Positions 1-13,690 of a stretch of DNA of 64,000 bases are shown in pieces; position 1 is the stretch's first letter; each line of letters begins with the position of its first letter. Origin of the DNA: Eonycteris spelaea. Lineage: Eukaryota; Chordata; Mammalia; Chiroptera; Pteropodidae. The DNA lies in contig PUFA01000072.1 in NCBI GenBank assembly GCA_003508835.1, positions 8,220,501-8,284,500 of the forward strand, written 5' to 3'. The notes under the pieces were generated by a model that saw only the letters and a list, made by a program, of their open reading frames with translations, had not been told where the DNA came from and did no database searches. Both the position numbers and the translations under genes were made by a program.

Positions 1-1
1 A

Positions 2-697
<696 letters not shown>

Positions 698-969
698 TAA
701 AAAGAGAGCGCACCTTCCTTAGCCGATACCTTTACCCAGTTAAAAATAAAGCAAAACAAACAAAACCCTGAATTTTGAATCAGTGATTTCTGTACTGTGT
801 TATGTTAGAGTGTACGCTACTCAGGGTCTTGATTTACGTGACTTGGTAACCTGCTCATAAATGTTGAACTGAAAATAATTGAGAGAGGGCTTTTGAGTGC
901 CCCCGAGGGAGCAGAGAAAGGTGATGGGGCGCGCTGCGCAAAGTCCGAGGGCCTGCACCAAAACAAAAA

Positions 970-1215
970 CCCGCGTGCCATAATAGTAATTGCCACTTAT
1001 TGGGTGATGGGTGTGTGCCAGGCACCGTACTGTGTTTAAAATTTCCCATCTTTATAACATCCCATAAGCTAGTTAATATCGTCACCATTTTACAGAGGAG
1101 AAAACAGACCCTGCAAAGTTAGGCGACTTTTCAATGCCACGCAGCCGTCAGATTCAGACTTAGTGTAGTCTGGTTTCAAAGCTTGCGCTCTCGGTATCAC
1201 ACCAGGCTTTAGGAA
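970..1215 (-). repeat. MIR-type SINE
   Basis: The stretch shows the typical MIR core: a GTGCCAGGCACC-like motif, a CATCTTTATAACATCCC segment, ACCATTTTACAGAGGAGAAAAC, then a ground-state tail. It is an old mammalian-wide tRNA-derived SINE, recognised from memory of the consensus. Orientation is assigned tentatively. Confidence 0.6.
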
Positions 1216-4200
1216 ACGTGTCCCTAAAAATTCAACCCACTTTATAAATGGCCAGGAGCGTTGTATTTAAGGAAAGTCTTTTGAAATACCTCCTCCCCCA
1301 TACACACACATTCTTAAAGTTATTTTTAACTATGCCAAAATATCTTTTTTGCAGATTTGACCTTGCTTAAATCTAGGCAAACCAATGGTTAGTGTGAAGA
1401 CAAAGTCTTCAGTATTGAGAAAGAAAAAGAAAGCAAAGTTTTCAATAATCATCTAGGTAGGTCTATGTTTGTCAACCGAATATGTGCACATACCAGATGT
1501 TGCTGGAATGATGAAATTCCTTTTTTCCTAATAGTCAACATGTGGAGATAAGAGACAGTGAAAATTCCCCTTACCTCCTTTATTTATAGAATTGATTTCT
1601 AAGCTGTGGGACACAAGTCTCCCTAAAAACAGGGACAGTAAAAAAGGTTGCTAGGCCCATTTAAAGAAGAATGTTTGTAACATATTTTAGGCATACAAAA
1701 AAAAAAAAAAAACAACTAAAACACGTACCCGTATGTCCACCACTTACTTTAAAATTAAGTCTACTTTTCAAGCACAAACGTTAACAGGTAAACACCACGC
1801 ACATCTCCATTTGTGCCACCTTGGGAGGTATAGCCAGATGTGTGGAATCATTGCTCCACTCCTCACCTCCCCTCTCCACCCCATTCCAAAGGAAGTGTCA
1901 CCTACCCAGCCCTATTTTGTGCCACTTACCTGCCCAGCTATAAAATGTTCCATTTTATGATGTGCCATGCCTTCGTTCTTTAATTCTAAAATGCACATTT
2001 TTTCACATATTAAAACAATCAATGATATAACCACTATGGACCATTTTATTGGTATTTCGAGTCTCTGAAATTAGGGTATATCTTAAAATTGATGATGAAA
2101 AATGATAGTTTAACCAGCCCATGTTAATGGGCATGTTTTTATTTTGCTATTTATACACAATGCTTCAACCAGCGTCTTTGTACACACATATATATCTTAG
2201 AGATCGGTGAGAAGGGCACTTGCATTAAGTGGTTGAGGCCTGCAAGAAAAATGCGGGCCCGTGTTATCTTTTGGTTGGGAGTTTATTGCAAGAAGACCCA
2301 GAAATGTGGCCTGAGCTCAGACTGGGATGTAAATCCTGGTGGAGGACCGAAACCAGAACTCACTTGTTCACACTGGAAGCTGGGCTCCCTCTCTTCACCC
2401 CTGTGAACTTCACTTCTCAAATGGGAGGTGATGTTAGAATTATTGGCCGCCATCAAATGCAGAGCTTCCCTGTTGGACAGAATTCCAAGCCAAGCATTCT
2501 CAGAAGTAGTTCAGCTCCCTGGTGTCCAACCAGAATGTGGTTACCTGCGGCTGCAGCACTGGGCTTTGGGTCAGTTGGTTTGGCTGAGGGTGAGGGCAGG
2601 CCAGTTTCTCGACAGTGTACCTGGTAGGAGCCGTGACAACATGCGTAAAGACATCAGTGGTGTGGCTCACCATTCTCAGAGGTGGTTATGGGTGTTTAGT
2701 GCACCGATGCTTCATGAGTTTTTCGTCATCTGTGATCTAAGTATAGCATTCTAGGCATGTTCAGAGCATGAAAGCGGATGTGTATTCCTTTGGGGAAACA
2801 TCTTGAAGTCCAGGTTGATTAGAGCACAGGGTGTACCTAGGGAATAAGTTGGGGGACGGGCTGGTAAGGAGCTGAAAAGACTTTGAATTTTATTTTGTAG
2901 TAGGATGCCATTGGCAAGTAGCATGGCTAAAACAGATCTTTCGAAAGAGAATTTGGAGGTAGTGTGTTAAATCAAGAACTGTGAAGGGTCTGAGATTGTT
3001 TACCCTTCTCACAACTTAGCAAGTCAGCCTGGTCGATTCCTCGAGTCCCACAGGGCAATACAGTGAGGAACCAGATGATACCTGCATATGCACTAGGTAA
3101 ATTAGAGGAGATGAACCCCCAATTTAGGCTCCCCTTTTAAATGGTTGCTGGGGACCTGCTTGTACTTCTCTCTGGAGTGAGACCTTATCGTTACTCAGGA
3201 ATGTAAACAGTTCTTCTCTGGGAAAGAGGACAAGAAGGTCTTTACTTTTATTACCCTGGAACATCTTAGGAGGGAGCGGTCTCTAAGCTTACTACCCTAC
3301 TGTCTCCTCATATAATTATTCTTAAGTTGGTGTAAATGCTTATGCTCAGAGACCCCCACACAGTGCAGGATGGGAGATACTCATGGAGAATTCTCTTCCA
3401 GCATGGTTCATGGTGCATTGGAAAGGATATTTAAAAGCGGCAAGATCAGCTAAAAGCAACTGCAGTATTTTAGGAGTGAGATAAAGAGCTGAGCTAAGGT
3501 GGTGGTGAAAGTAAAAATGGGGAGGAAAGCTAATACGAGAGACTTTCGAGGGGAGAATAGCATTATATGAGAGGGGGAGATGATCTTGGGGTTTAGAATC
3601 TGGCTGATGTGAGTAATGTCGATAGTGTTAATAAAGCAGGAAAGTCACCTTTTAGATGTAATCACCCCAGTGAATCTGGGGTTCTGGTGTGTAGTTGACA
3701 GGGAATAGCCAGAAGACAATTAAAAATGTAAGATAGGCTGAAGAGACAGAGTCAGGGCAAACGGAGAGGGTTGGAAGCTTTTTACTGCATTTGAGGAAAC
3801 AGCAGGAAGCCCTGGGAATGAGTGACTTTTTTGAACAAGGGAGACTAGAAAGGTGTAAAGGCTGAGGAATGAGAGCAGAATGTTTAAAAATGTCTGTGTT
3901 GACCAATCAGGAAGTGGAAGAGACAGGAACAAGAGAAAGGCAAGACCAAGAACCAGGACACTGCCGGGTCAAGGAAGGGTATTTCAAGGTCACTGTGAGC
4001 TGCTGCAGCACCATTAAAAAAAAAAAAAATTGAAGGCTGAGCCAGAGTTGCTGGGTCCAGCAATTAGGAAGTCCTTGGTAAGAGTGGTATTGTTTGAATG
4101 GAGGCACCAGAAACTAAAGGTTAGGGTTTAGCAGATTGGGTAAGAGGAAGCAGGGGCAGCGTATACAAGACCTTCAAGAGTTTTGGTGCTGGGAGGAAGG

Positions 4201-4927
4201 AGAGTTCAAGAGACATCACAGGAGCAGGCAAAGGACTTGGGGTTCTGTGTAATATGAGAAGATCTGAGTGTGTTTGTGAGCACAATGATCAAGGAAAAGA
4301 GTGAAGGTGCAGAGGAGTGTGTTGTGTGGCACTTGCTGTCTGGCACTGTGGCTGGCCACATGAATTGACCTCTGGCAGAGCAGATTCTGCCTGAATGTAC
4401 CACTTAATCTCTCATCAAACCCCTCTGGCTAGTCACTTCCACACTTCCATCACGGTGGAGCATGACGTAGGCTTATTCTTCAGGATGAAGGACAGTCGAA
4501 AGGGAAAACCTGGGCTTCAGCGTTTGTCCATTCCACCTTAAATACCCATGCGTAGTCCTTTAAGAAATCCCGAGGCCCAACAGCTGCTTAAGTCTCTACT
4601 AATTTGTGTATTTTGGACGTTGCCCTTTCCATTCAACATCACCATCTGTTCCTCACCTTCCACTACAATAACTTCAGCCTCTGATCTTGTGACTTTCTAA
4701 AAATTTCTTCCTCCTACAACTTGCTTTATTATTAGGTCTGAAGTTGCCTCTTAATTCACAGTCTGCAACTGTCTCCTGTTTTCCCTTTCTTTTTTTGGCA
4801 TTGTCTTCTTCATCAGTTTTGCTCTGATATATATAGCCTCTCTGGTAAGTGAATTTATACTCCTCATGCTATTTGGCATCCTGGTGAATCCCAGTTGGTT
4901 TAGCTGTATATTAATGGTAAAGCTTCA
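1216..4927. other. Intron 1 stretch with no recognised feature
   Basis: No gene, RNA or clearly assignable repeat was recognised. The sequence is of intermediate GC content with short A-runs at 1697-1712 and 4016-4029. Short open frames here lack recognisable protein similarity. Ancient diverged repeats may be present but could not be identified by eye. Confidence 0.5.
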
Positions 4928-5586
4928 TGATGGTTAATTTTGTGTGTCAACTTGACTGGGCCATGGGATGCCCAGATATTTTGTCAGATATTATTCTGGG
5001 CATTTCTGCAAGGGTGTTTCTGGATGAGATTAACATTTAAATTGGTAGATTGAGTAAATCAGATTGTCCTTCCTAATGTGGGTGGCCTCATCCAATCAGT
5101 GGAAGGCCTGAATAGAACAAAAGGCTGACCTTCCCTTGACTAAGCAAGAATTCCTCCAGCCTGACGACATTCCTAACTAGACATCGGCTTTTTCCTGCCT
5201 TTAGACTTGAACTGAAACAATAACTTTTCCTGAGTCCCAGGCTTGCTGGCTTTTAAATAGATCTACACCATTGGGTCTCCAGTTCTCAGGCCTCTGGACT
5301 TAGACTAGAACTACACCATCAGCTCCCTGGAGTCTCCAGCTTGTAGACTCACCTTGCAGATTATGGGACTTGTCAGCATCCATAATCACATAAGCCAATT
5401 CCTTATGATAAATTTCTTGACTAATGATAGATAGATGGATAGATAGATAGAAAGAAAGAAAGATATTGATATTGATATGTATACACACATATTTACATGT
5501 ATATCTATACACATATACAGATATAGATAGATGTCTAGGTATATTTGCCATTGGTTCTGTTTCTCTGAAGAACCCTGACTAATACA
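4928..5586 (+). repeat. LTR-like dispersed repeat with internal tetranucleotide expansion
   Basis: It begins TGATGGTTAATTTTGTGTG and ends near GAACCCTGACTAATACA, both familiar ends of a common mammalian interspersed repeat about 0.5 kb long. The body contains TCAACTTGACTGGGCCA and the CCAATTCCTTATGATAAAT segment. A GATA/GAAA microsatellite has expanded inside it at 5425-5463, followed by TA-rich sequence. The exact family was not assigned. An LTR (ERVL-class) is my best guess. Confidence 0.5.
5425..5463. repeat. (GATA)n/(GAAA)n microsatellite
   Basis: GATAGATAGATG-type units are followed directly by GAAA units, then a GATATTGATATT stretch. It is a compound tetranucleotide repeat within the LTR-like element at 4928-5586. 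Confidence 0.85.
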
Positions 5587-6109
5587 AGCTTGGAAATGGT
5601 GCCAAATTGAAAGCCCAAGAAATAGCACCTGTAGCAACCCACTGTGGGCAGCCTTTGTACTTCTGCAGACCAAAAGTCAGTCTGTTCTCTAACAGCATGA
5701 GCAAGACATGTCACCCAGCAATAGGGATGGCTGTCGTATGTGGCCATATTTCAGAATGACATACTTTTTTCTGTTGTTCCTCACCCCCATTCCTGCCTCC
5801 CCAGGATGGCAGTCCCCAGAAAAGTAGAACATAGGGTAATACCTTCTGGGGTCCCAGGTCAAGATATCCTTTTTCTTACTAGTTGCATATTATTCCGTAG
5901 CATGGATATAATTTAATCAACCGAGCAACTCAGTTATTTCTAATTCCTTTTCCCACTAAAAACAAATATATATCCATACAGATATTTCTATTTCTATAGG
6001 ACAAATTTCAAAACTCAGATTCTGGGTCAAAAAGTATGTCTAAGGAGATATAAGTATTATACCACAAATGTGTCATGTGAGAAATAGCTCTTTTTTAAAA
6101 TTTATCAAA

Positions 6110-6270
6110 CAGTTTTTTTTTAAGGTAAATATGTGAGGTGATGGGTATGTCAATTCAGTGGTGGGAATCCTTTACAATGTATACATAGATCAAATCTCAT
6201 GTCATATACTTCAAATGTATTAGAATTTTATTTGTCAAGTATACCTTAATAAAGTTCAACAAAAGTAAAA
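6110..6270 (+). mobile_element. L1 3'-end fragment
   Basis: AATGTATACATAGATCAAAT, TTTATTTGTCAAGTATACC and TTAATAAAGTT match the terminal 3' UTR of older mammalian L1 subfamilies (L1MA/MB type), as recalled from consensus. It is a truncated fragment without coding capacity. Confidence 0.55.
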
Positions 6271-7194
6271 TGAATTGAGTTAGCAAAGCACCTATCCTGC
6301 CTAGGAGTAGGAAATAAATTAAACTGTAGCTATTAGGGGTCTTTCTTTTGTTGGGTTTCATGAGAATCCAGGAAACTTGCCTGATTCCGGGAAAACAAGG
6401 AATATCTCGTCTCTGCCCCATCCTGATTCCAGCCGATGCCCTCCCTCTCTGACTAAACCTCACGTGTCCCTGAGGGACGGCAGCTCTGCTGTGCTGTGCC
6501 AGGCTTGGGGATGCGAATCCGGGTCTCAGATCCAGGTTCATCTGCTGTAGCCTGTTTTTCCATGGGGCTCTTCATCTTTCCCTCATTGGTCCGAAAGAGG
6601 TATTCATATGTCAGTACAAATAATTTCACTCACATTTTTGGCCAAGAAAGTATCTCCACTCCAGTTTTTGACTCATCCATTCTTTCTCCACTCATCTGAA
6701 ATTCTACCCTTCTCATATCCTAAAATATTTTTCATGCATAGATACGTTTGTGGAATTTTTAAATGGTAGTTCTGTTTTATGAAACTTTTGGTTTCAGTCT
6801 GTCCACACTGTTTATTATTATTTAAGCATTATAGTGCATTTTAATATCTGAGAGGGTGAACTTACCACTCTTTTTCAAACTCTTTAAAATGTATCATATG
6901 CTTCCAATAAACTTTAGATTCATTTTTCCAAGTTCTAAAACTTGGTATTTAGATTCGGCATTTTCTTAAATTTATAGATTTATTTGAGATTAAATAATAT
7001 CTTTACAATACTGAGTCTTCCAAGAACTGAGTAGATCTTCTGCTACAATCTCTTAAAATTTACTTGAAAAATATTTTATATCATTACCATGAGATATTTT
7101 TGCTTTATATTCTAACTAATTATTATTGCTACATGTGGAAGCAGTTGGGATATGTCAATAATAACCAGCCCCTTTTCTAAATTCTCTTTCCCCC

Positions 7195-7754
7195 AACTTC
7201 AGCTTTATTGAGTTGTAACTTACATACAATAAAATTCACCCATTTTAATGAATTTTGTAATTGTATAGAGTGGTGTAACCACCATCACAGTCACAGGATA
7301 GAACATTTCCATCACTTTTTTAACAAGTTTTCTCATGCCCCTTTGAAATGATCTCAACCCTGACCTCTGACGCTGGTATAAACTGATCTGGTTTCTTGTC
7401 ATTAAAGTTTCGCTGTTCCTAGAATTTTACACAAATGAAATCCTACGGGATGTAGACTTTTATTTAGCATAATTTACTGAATATTGTACCAATATATGTA
7501 TGTATCCATTTGCTAGCTGATGAACATTTGGGTGGTTTCCAGTTTTTGATTGTTATAAATAGTGCTGCTCTCAGTATCTGCTTACAAGTCTTTCTGTAGA
7601 CCTAAGTTTTCCTTTATCCTGGGTAAGTGCCTAGGAGTGGGATTCTTGAACTAGAGTAGGAACTGCCAAACTATTTTTCCAGAGTGGCTCTACCATTTTC
7701 CGTTCCCACCAACAATAGTGGAGAGTTCCAGTTGCTCTAAATCCTCACCAGCAC
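7195..7754 (-). mobile_element. Antisense L1 3' region, left part
   Basis: The sequence CAGCTTTATTGAGTTGTAAC through TTTGGGTGGTTTCCAGTTTT and AGAGTGGCTCTACCATTTTCC is the familiar reverse complement of an L1M 3' UTR. The element resumes at 8139 after an LTR insertion, so 7195-8330 minus the LTR is one L1 copy. Confidence 0.65.
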
Positions 7755-7759
7755 TTAGA

Positions 7760-8133
7760 GTCTTAGTCAGCTCGGGCTGCTATAACAAAAATACCATAGC
7801 CTGGGTGGCTTAAACAACAGGCATTTATTTCTCATGCTCTAGAGGCTGGGAAATCCAAGTTCAGGGTGACAGAATGGTCACGTTCTAGTGAGGGTCCTCT
7901 GCTGGGGTACAGACAGTTGCCTACTTGCTGTGTCCCCAGAGGTCCGAGAGAGAGAACCCTGGTTTCTCTAGCTCTTCTTATAAGGGCACTAATCCCATCA
8001 TGGGGCCCAACCCTTAAGACCTCATCTAAACTTAATTACCTCCCATAGGCCCCACCTCTAAATACATTGGGAGTTAGGTCTTTAACCGATGATGGGTTTG
8101 GGGGGCGAGGCAGACATGTTCAGTCCATAACAT
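7760..8133 (-). mobile_element. MaLR-type solo LTR inserted in L1
   Basis: GGGCTGCTATAACAAAAATACC, GGTGGCTTAAACAACAG, TTATAAGGGCACTAATCCC and CAGTCCATAACA are hallmarks of an antisense MaLR-family LTR (MLT1/MST-like). The element is flanked by the 5-bp direct repeat TTAGA at 7755-7759 and 8134-8138, the duplication length expected for ERVL-class elements, and it interrupts a continuous L1. Confidence 0.65.
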
Positions 8134-8138
8134 TTAGA

Positions 8139-8330
8139 ATTGTTATTTGTTGTTGTTTTCTTTTCTTTTAGTCATTCTAATGGATGTGTAGGACCAAAAC
8201 ACTCTGTTTCAATTGACATGTTCATGATGTCTCATGATGTTGGATATCTTTTCATGTGTGTATTTGCCATTTGTATATCTTTTACTGGGAAATGTGTTCG
8301 AATCTTTTCGCCCATTTTTAAATGAAATTT
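8139..8330 (-). mobile_element. Antisense L1 3' region, right part
   Basis: This continues the L1 from 7754. TAGTCATTCTAATGGATGTG and GGATATCTTTTCATGTGTG match the next part of the antisense L1M sequence. It is separated from the left part only by the solo LTR. Confidence 0.6.
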
Positions 8331-8460
8331 TTTATTTTGGGATCATTGTAGATTCACCTGCAGAGAGAGAATACATTTTACCCGGTTTCTCCAGTGGTAA
8401 CATCTTGCAAGACTATAGTATAATGTTACAGTGGAGGATATTGTCGCTGACATAGTCAAA
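8331..8460. mobile_element. L1M 3' UTR fragment
   Basis: GATCATTGTAGATTCACCTG, CCGGTTTCTCCAGTGGTAAC and CTTGCAAGACTATAGTATAA resemble the start of the same old L1 3' UTR type present more completely at 42350-43220. Confidence 0.45.
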
Positions 8461-9054
8461 AGGCAGAACAAGAAGCACAGGCTCAGTTTCAGACACATGT
8501 GAGGTTACAATATGTCAACAGCCCCCAAGCCCCGTCCCTTAGGTCCTCCTGTGAGTAGGACAGGCAGCCAGTGGCTCCCCTTCTCTTGTACCCTGCATTC
8601 CTAGTAAGGTTTGTGCAGTTGCTGCCCACTACCTTGCAGGTTGCTGTGGCCAAAGAGATCCCAGGCTGTGATGCACCGCCATCGCCACGACCTGGTCACC
8701 GGGGCTGGGGAACTCCATAACCAAGCCCCACCTGCTGGCAATGGCCAAGGCCCTGAGAAGGACTTTGTACCTCACAGTCCATCTTGAGGAGCTTAATGAT
8801 GCCACCAGGGCTCCAGCAAAGAAATGGCATTGCGGGTTTGATGGCCCCAAGGTTGGACGATTTGGGGCAGTTTCAATGCTTTAGGCAGCTTCCTTGAGTG
8901 GGTGGGAACCTCCTTAATGAGAGGAATCCGAGTACAAGCATCACAACTCTCCCTCCAAATGCAGAGGGTGTCTTGGGCTGTGGGGGCCTCTCCACACCCT
9001 CGCTATGCACCTCTTGGTCCCCATACTAGTGACCAACCATTCCAGTTTCCCAGT

Positions 9055-9410
9055 TAACTTACAAAGTGATCACCTTGATAAATCTAATACCCATCTGGCA
9101 CTATACATACTAGTTATTAAATGTCATTGACTTTATTCCCTATGCTGTACTTTACATCCCATGACTAATTTTTTAACTACTAATTTTTACTTCTTAATCT
9201 CTTCCCTTTTTTTTACCCAGTCCCCCAACCTCCCTCCCATCTAGCAACCATCAAAATGTTCTCTGTATCTATGAGTTTGTTTCTGTTTGTTTATTTTGTT
9301 CTTTAGATTCCACATATAAGTGAAATCATATGGCTTTTGTCTTTCTTTGTCTGACTTACTCCACTCAGCACAATACCCTCCAGGTTCATGTCTTTAGAGT
9401 GATTAGTTAC
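9055..9410 (-). mobile_element. Antisense L1 3' UTR fragment
   Basis: CCTATGCTGTACTTTACATC, TCTGTATCTATGAGTTTGTT and GATTCCACATATAAGTGAAA are the reverse complement of the L1 3' end seen in the sense direction at 18200-18448. It is 5' truncated and non-coding. Confidence 0.7.
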
Positions 9411-10375
9411 TTGTGAGAAAAGGGCATTTTACACATTCTGGGTGCACGTACACACACATGCACCCAGCAACCCAACTCCCTTCACGTACCCTGGGAAAAG
9501 CCCTGTCTGATGGCCCAAGGCACTTTCATCACAATTTTCTGTTTAATCGTCATTTTCAGTATTCCCCCAGCTCTTTGTAAATTCTCTAACACAATGTTTC
9601 CCAAGTTTTTTTGAGGGTGTGGGGGTGTTACTGCCTTTCTTGGGAGGCTTCAAGTCCCTTGGGGACAAAGACTCTTACTGTTCCATTTTTGCATCTTCAA
9701 AGATGCACTTTCTGGCTGCAGAATTCATTTACAAAGCTGATTTCATCCTCAGATGTTTTAGGACCATCAGCTCCATTAGCCGGCTGAAAAGCAAGTTGGC
9801 TAGAGTTGGCTTTCTACTCATCTAGGGAGAATGTGTTTCCCCCTGTTCATAGCGGTGGCCCCAAATCACAACCACTTTGTGGCAGAGATTCAAAGAAGGC
9901 TTTGTGTTATCCAAGATTTTATTTGCACAGTACACTTCTTTTAAAAGTCATTGTTCTGTTTGAACACTTGTTTATTACTTTTGGAAGACAAGGAGAAGGC
10001 AGTGTAGATTGCCAATTTTGTCTTTAGAAAACAAGCTTCTAAAGAAAATGGTGTGTTTGGTGTAAAACCTGTTAGTGAAGCTCTTTGGATCAAGAACCTC
10101 AGACTCCTTTCCTCAGACTAACTTACATGACAGACAGATACACATACATGTATGGGGGATGTGGCAGCTCATAAGAACCCAGCAGAAGTGGAGATCTAGC
10201 TGGGCCTCGTGGAGTCGGATCGGAAGCTGCTTCTGAAGCAGAGACAGTTCTGCTCTGAGATGACTTTACCTCCTCCTGGCTCCTCTCTGGGCCTGCTTCT
10301 CTTGCTGCTACTTGCTGGCTTTCTTGCCTGCTTGTTTTTTTTTTTAATCCTACAGCATCTACTCATATGTATGTT

Positions 10376-10815
10376 ATGAGCTGAATAGTATATTCCCCCC
10401 GCCTCCCAAAAAAACGTGTTGGTCGTCCTAACCCCCAATACCTGTTAGAGACAGGTCTTTACTGAAGTAATTAAGTTCAAAGGAGGCCAATATGGTGGGC
10501 CCTCATCGAGTAGAACTGCTGTCCTTATAAAAGAGGAGAAACGTGGAAACAAAGCCACACACACGTATTCTGTGTGACAGTGAAGGCACAGATCATGGTG
10601 ATGCTTCTGTGAGGAATGCTAGAGATTGCCATCGAACTACCAGAAGCCAGGCGAGGGGCGTGGAACAGGTTCTCTCTCAGAAGGAAGCAACCCTGCTCAC
10701 ACCTGGGGTCTGGACGTCCAGCCTCCACAGCAGGGAGACAATAAATGTTTGTGGCTTTAAGCCACACATTTTTGGTTGTTTTTTTTTTTTCTGGCAGCCC
10801 TTGCTAACTAATGTG
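10376..10815 (+). mobile_element. MLT1-type (ERVL-MaLR) solo LTR
   Basis: The copy reads from GAGCTGAATAGTATATTCCC through TCCTAACCCCCAATACCTG, GGTGGGCCCTCATCGAGTAG, CTTATAAAAGAGGAGAAACG and GAGACAATAAATGTTTGTGG to CTTGCTAACTAATG. This is the full order expected of an MLT1 LTR in the sense direction. AATAAA within it is the ancestral LTR poly(A) signal. No internal retroviral genes flank it. Confidence 0.75.
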
Positions 10816-11689
10816 CTCTGCTCTCTAGTAACGTGCTTATTCATAACATTGACTTGTTCTTGACCTTTTGTAACCTCTGCTACCTATTAGTTTTCAGAAT
10901 GAGTTTGGATTCATTGCCTGTTTCTCAGTTTGTGTTCCAGGAAGTAAGGGTTTCATTGGCCCAGCTCGTCCATCCCTCCTTGTCCTCTAGTCCAGGCGCC
11001 TATAGCCAAAGGAGTGGCTGTGGCAGCGAAGAACGTGGTTTCCCACAGCTGTCCACTCAGTGGGGCGTGGGGGGTGGACTCCCCTGCTGGGCACAGCGTG
11101 CATCATGACTGACACCTCTGAAGGGATGCCCAGTACTGTGCATGGAAAATGAGAGAACCTAGTCTCGTCTAGGAAGGGGCTTTAGTAGTCCAGTCTCCCT
11201 CTTTAAATAGGAATTTTTTACTAATAACCCAGAAAGACATAAAGTTATCCACCCTTGTTTGAAAACTTCCAGTCAATGCTCTCTTTCCAAAATGAATAGC
11301 TGTAGTCTTCCCCTAAGTGGCCCCGTTCTGCCCTCTCTGTAACCCAAAGCGGGTGTGAATCCCCTGTCCATGCCGAGTCCAGTCGCCTTCCACCATGTCT
11401 CATGACGGGACTTCCTGGCGCTTGGCTTTCCCGTCACTCAGCTTCATACATGCAAGAGGTCGCCTTTTCAGTGTGCTGCTGCTTACTCTGCACCGTTCCA
11501 GAGGGGTCTGGCATTACTCAGGAAGCCGATGGCATGGGCTTCGGGTCCAACAGATGCGCTCTCAGGTGCTGGCTGTGCCATCTGCCAGCTGTGAACCCTT
11601 GCGCAGTGCCCCTTTGCCTGCTGCAGATCCTTGCCCTGAGGAGGGGAAGGAAGGAAGAAGACTTTCTGTCTCCATTTCCTTGTTGTCTA

Positions 11690-12035
11690 CGTTTGTTCTG
11701 GCTGCTGTAACAGATTGCCACAGACTAAGTGGCTTATAAACAACAGACATTTACTTCTCACAGATCTGGAGGCTGGAAGTCCGAGGTCAGGCTGCTACAC
11801 GGTCAAATGAGGGCACTTTTCTGGGTTCATAGCCGATGCCCTCTCACTGTGTCCTCACTTGGTAGAAAGGGCAAGAGAACTTTCAGGAGCCTCTTTTATA
11901 AGGGCAATAATCCCATCAATGAGGGCTGCATCCTTATGACCTAAGCACCTCCCAAAGCCCCACCTCCACATGCCATCGTCTTTGGGGTAGGAGCTCAGCA
12001 TGTGAATTTCGGAAGGACACATTCAGACCACCGCA
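11690..12035 (-). mobile_element. MaLR-like solo LTR, antisense
   Basis: GGCTGCTGTAACAGATTGCC, TGGCTTATAAACAACAGAC, TTTATAAGGGCAATAATCCC and CCCCACCTCCACATGCCATC match the same LTR class as 7760-8133, in the same orientation but more diverged. An ERVL-MaLR solo LTR is inferred. Confidence 0.6.
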
Positions 12036-12104
12036 CTTATCAATAAAATATGGAAATAATATCTTCTTCAAAGGATTATTATGAGGATTAAATAAAGCTT
12101 CTCA

Positions 12105-12255
12105 CACTTGAATATGCATAAGAATCACCTGGGTATCTTTTTACAATGCAGATTCTGATCCCACAGGTCTGGAGTAAGGTCCCGTATTCTGTATTTGTAA
12201 CAAGCTGACCCAGTGATCCCCACGCTGTGGCTCACAGACCACGTTTGAATAGCAA
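12105..12255 (+). mobile_element. MER5-type hAT-Charlie MITE
   Basis: AAGAATCACCTGGGTATC, CAGATTCTGATCCCACAGG, GTAACAAGCTGACCCAGTG and TCACAGACCACGTTTGAATA follow the order of the non-autonomous MER5 DNA transposon. It is too short to encode anything. Confidence 0.65.
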
Positions 12256-13419
12256 AGATGTAGGACACCTGGCGCAGTGCCTGGCATTTATCAGAGTTCA
12301 ATAAGTGTTCATTCTCTCTTCTCTCTGTTTCCTTTGTGACCCCCCTCCTTGCCATTACTCCATACTTGGATTAACTTTTAATTTTCATCTAATCCCTGGA
12401 TAAAAAGTAATAACGCCCATGTCCAGTTAAGATGAGGCTTGGAAAGTTTTCCTTCAAATCCTTAAACTGAGAAATAACAACTGTCTCGGCACAGAAGGGT
12501 ACATTCTTAAAAGAGGACAAATGCTTTTCAAGTCCTCAAGCAGACACTAAGCTGCAGTGTTGTAAGAACAATAGATCTTGTGTGACTGTTCGATAACCGA
12601 AGCTCTGAAAGTCACCATGGTCCACTGTTAATGTTAGGTGACAGCCCATCTGCTGGGGCCAGTTCCATCAAATGGAAGTCCTCATCTCATTAAGTGGATG
12701 ACAGCTGGGCAGCATACATTTATGAAGTCTCTAAAGCCTCGTCATCGAGGTGCTGTAGGAGGCTGAAGCTGCTGATTCTTCCAGAAACGATGACATGTGC
12801 TATCGCCATGGTATAGAAAAATCAAGTCTGATTAGGCTGAGGTTTTGTGAGTCAGATTAGAATATGTGAATGAATTTTGACAGGATTTATGTATTGATTC
12901 TATTCTTACTCCATTTGATACTCCCACTCTTAATAATGAATGTTGCACTGTTTTCTCTGGCTCTTTATTAAAATGTACTTTAAAAACAAACAAAGCAAAA
13001 CAAATACATTCAAATACAAATTCAGCCTTTACAAATACGAACACAAAGTAAAAAAGAAGTTTGTGTTTTTCTATTTATTTCTACAAACTTGTGCTAAATT
13101 TTTCTTTAGTGGTTGAAATGAGTAAATTGGGCATTCTCTATAAAGCAGTCTTTGAATTATAGATAGCAGTAGTTTACACAGCACAAGCATTTATTTAAAT
13201 CTGAGCTTTAACTTGTAGCTGTCTTAAAGTCTATAAAACACATTGTAAAAATTACATGTCTGGAGTAACTTAAGTGAAAAATGAGACTGGTCTTTGTTCC
13301 TTAATTTTATTAGCCATGATATATTTTAGCTTTTAAGCTGCTGTGGTTAGGAGCTCAATTAGGTAGATATAGCAGTCATGTTTTAGAGCATCTAATATGA
13401 ACTTTCCTGTTTTTCATTA

Positions 13420-13690
13420 ATTTTATTTTTTAATCGAGATATTTTTGGCACACAACATTATATTAGTTTCAGGAGTATAACATAATGATTCCAAGTTTGT
13501 ATACATTGCACAATGATCACCACAGTAAATCTAGTTGACATCCGTCACCACACATAGCTACAGATTTTTTTCTTGTGATGAGAAATTTTAAGATCTACTG
13601 TTTTAGCAACTTTCAAATATACAACACAGTGTTATTAACTACAATCACAGTGCTGCTCATCACATCCCCATTTCCTGATTTTAAACCAAA
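13420..13690 (-). mobile_element. Antisense L1M 3' fragment
   Basis: AACATTATATTAGTTTCAGG, ACATAATGATTCCAAGTTTG, CAATGATCACCACAGTAAAT and CATCCGTCACCACACATAG match the antisense 3' UTR of an L1MA/MB-type element. It is truncated and non-coding. Confidence 0.65.

Noticed and set aside
8500..8900. Possible coding-like segment on the + strand (LLAMAKALRRTLYLTVHLEE)
   Set aside because: A short protein-like stretch with no parent recognised, no A-tail and no flanking duplication. Insufficient to call a retrocopy.
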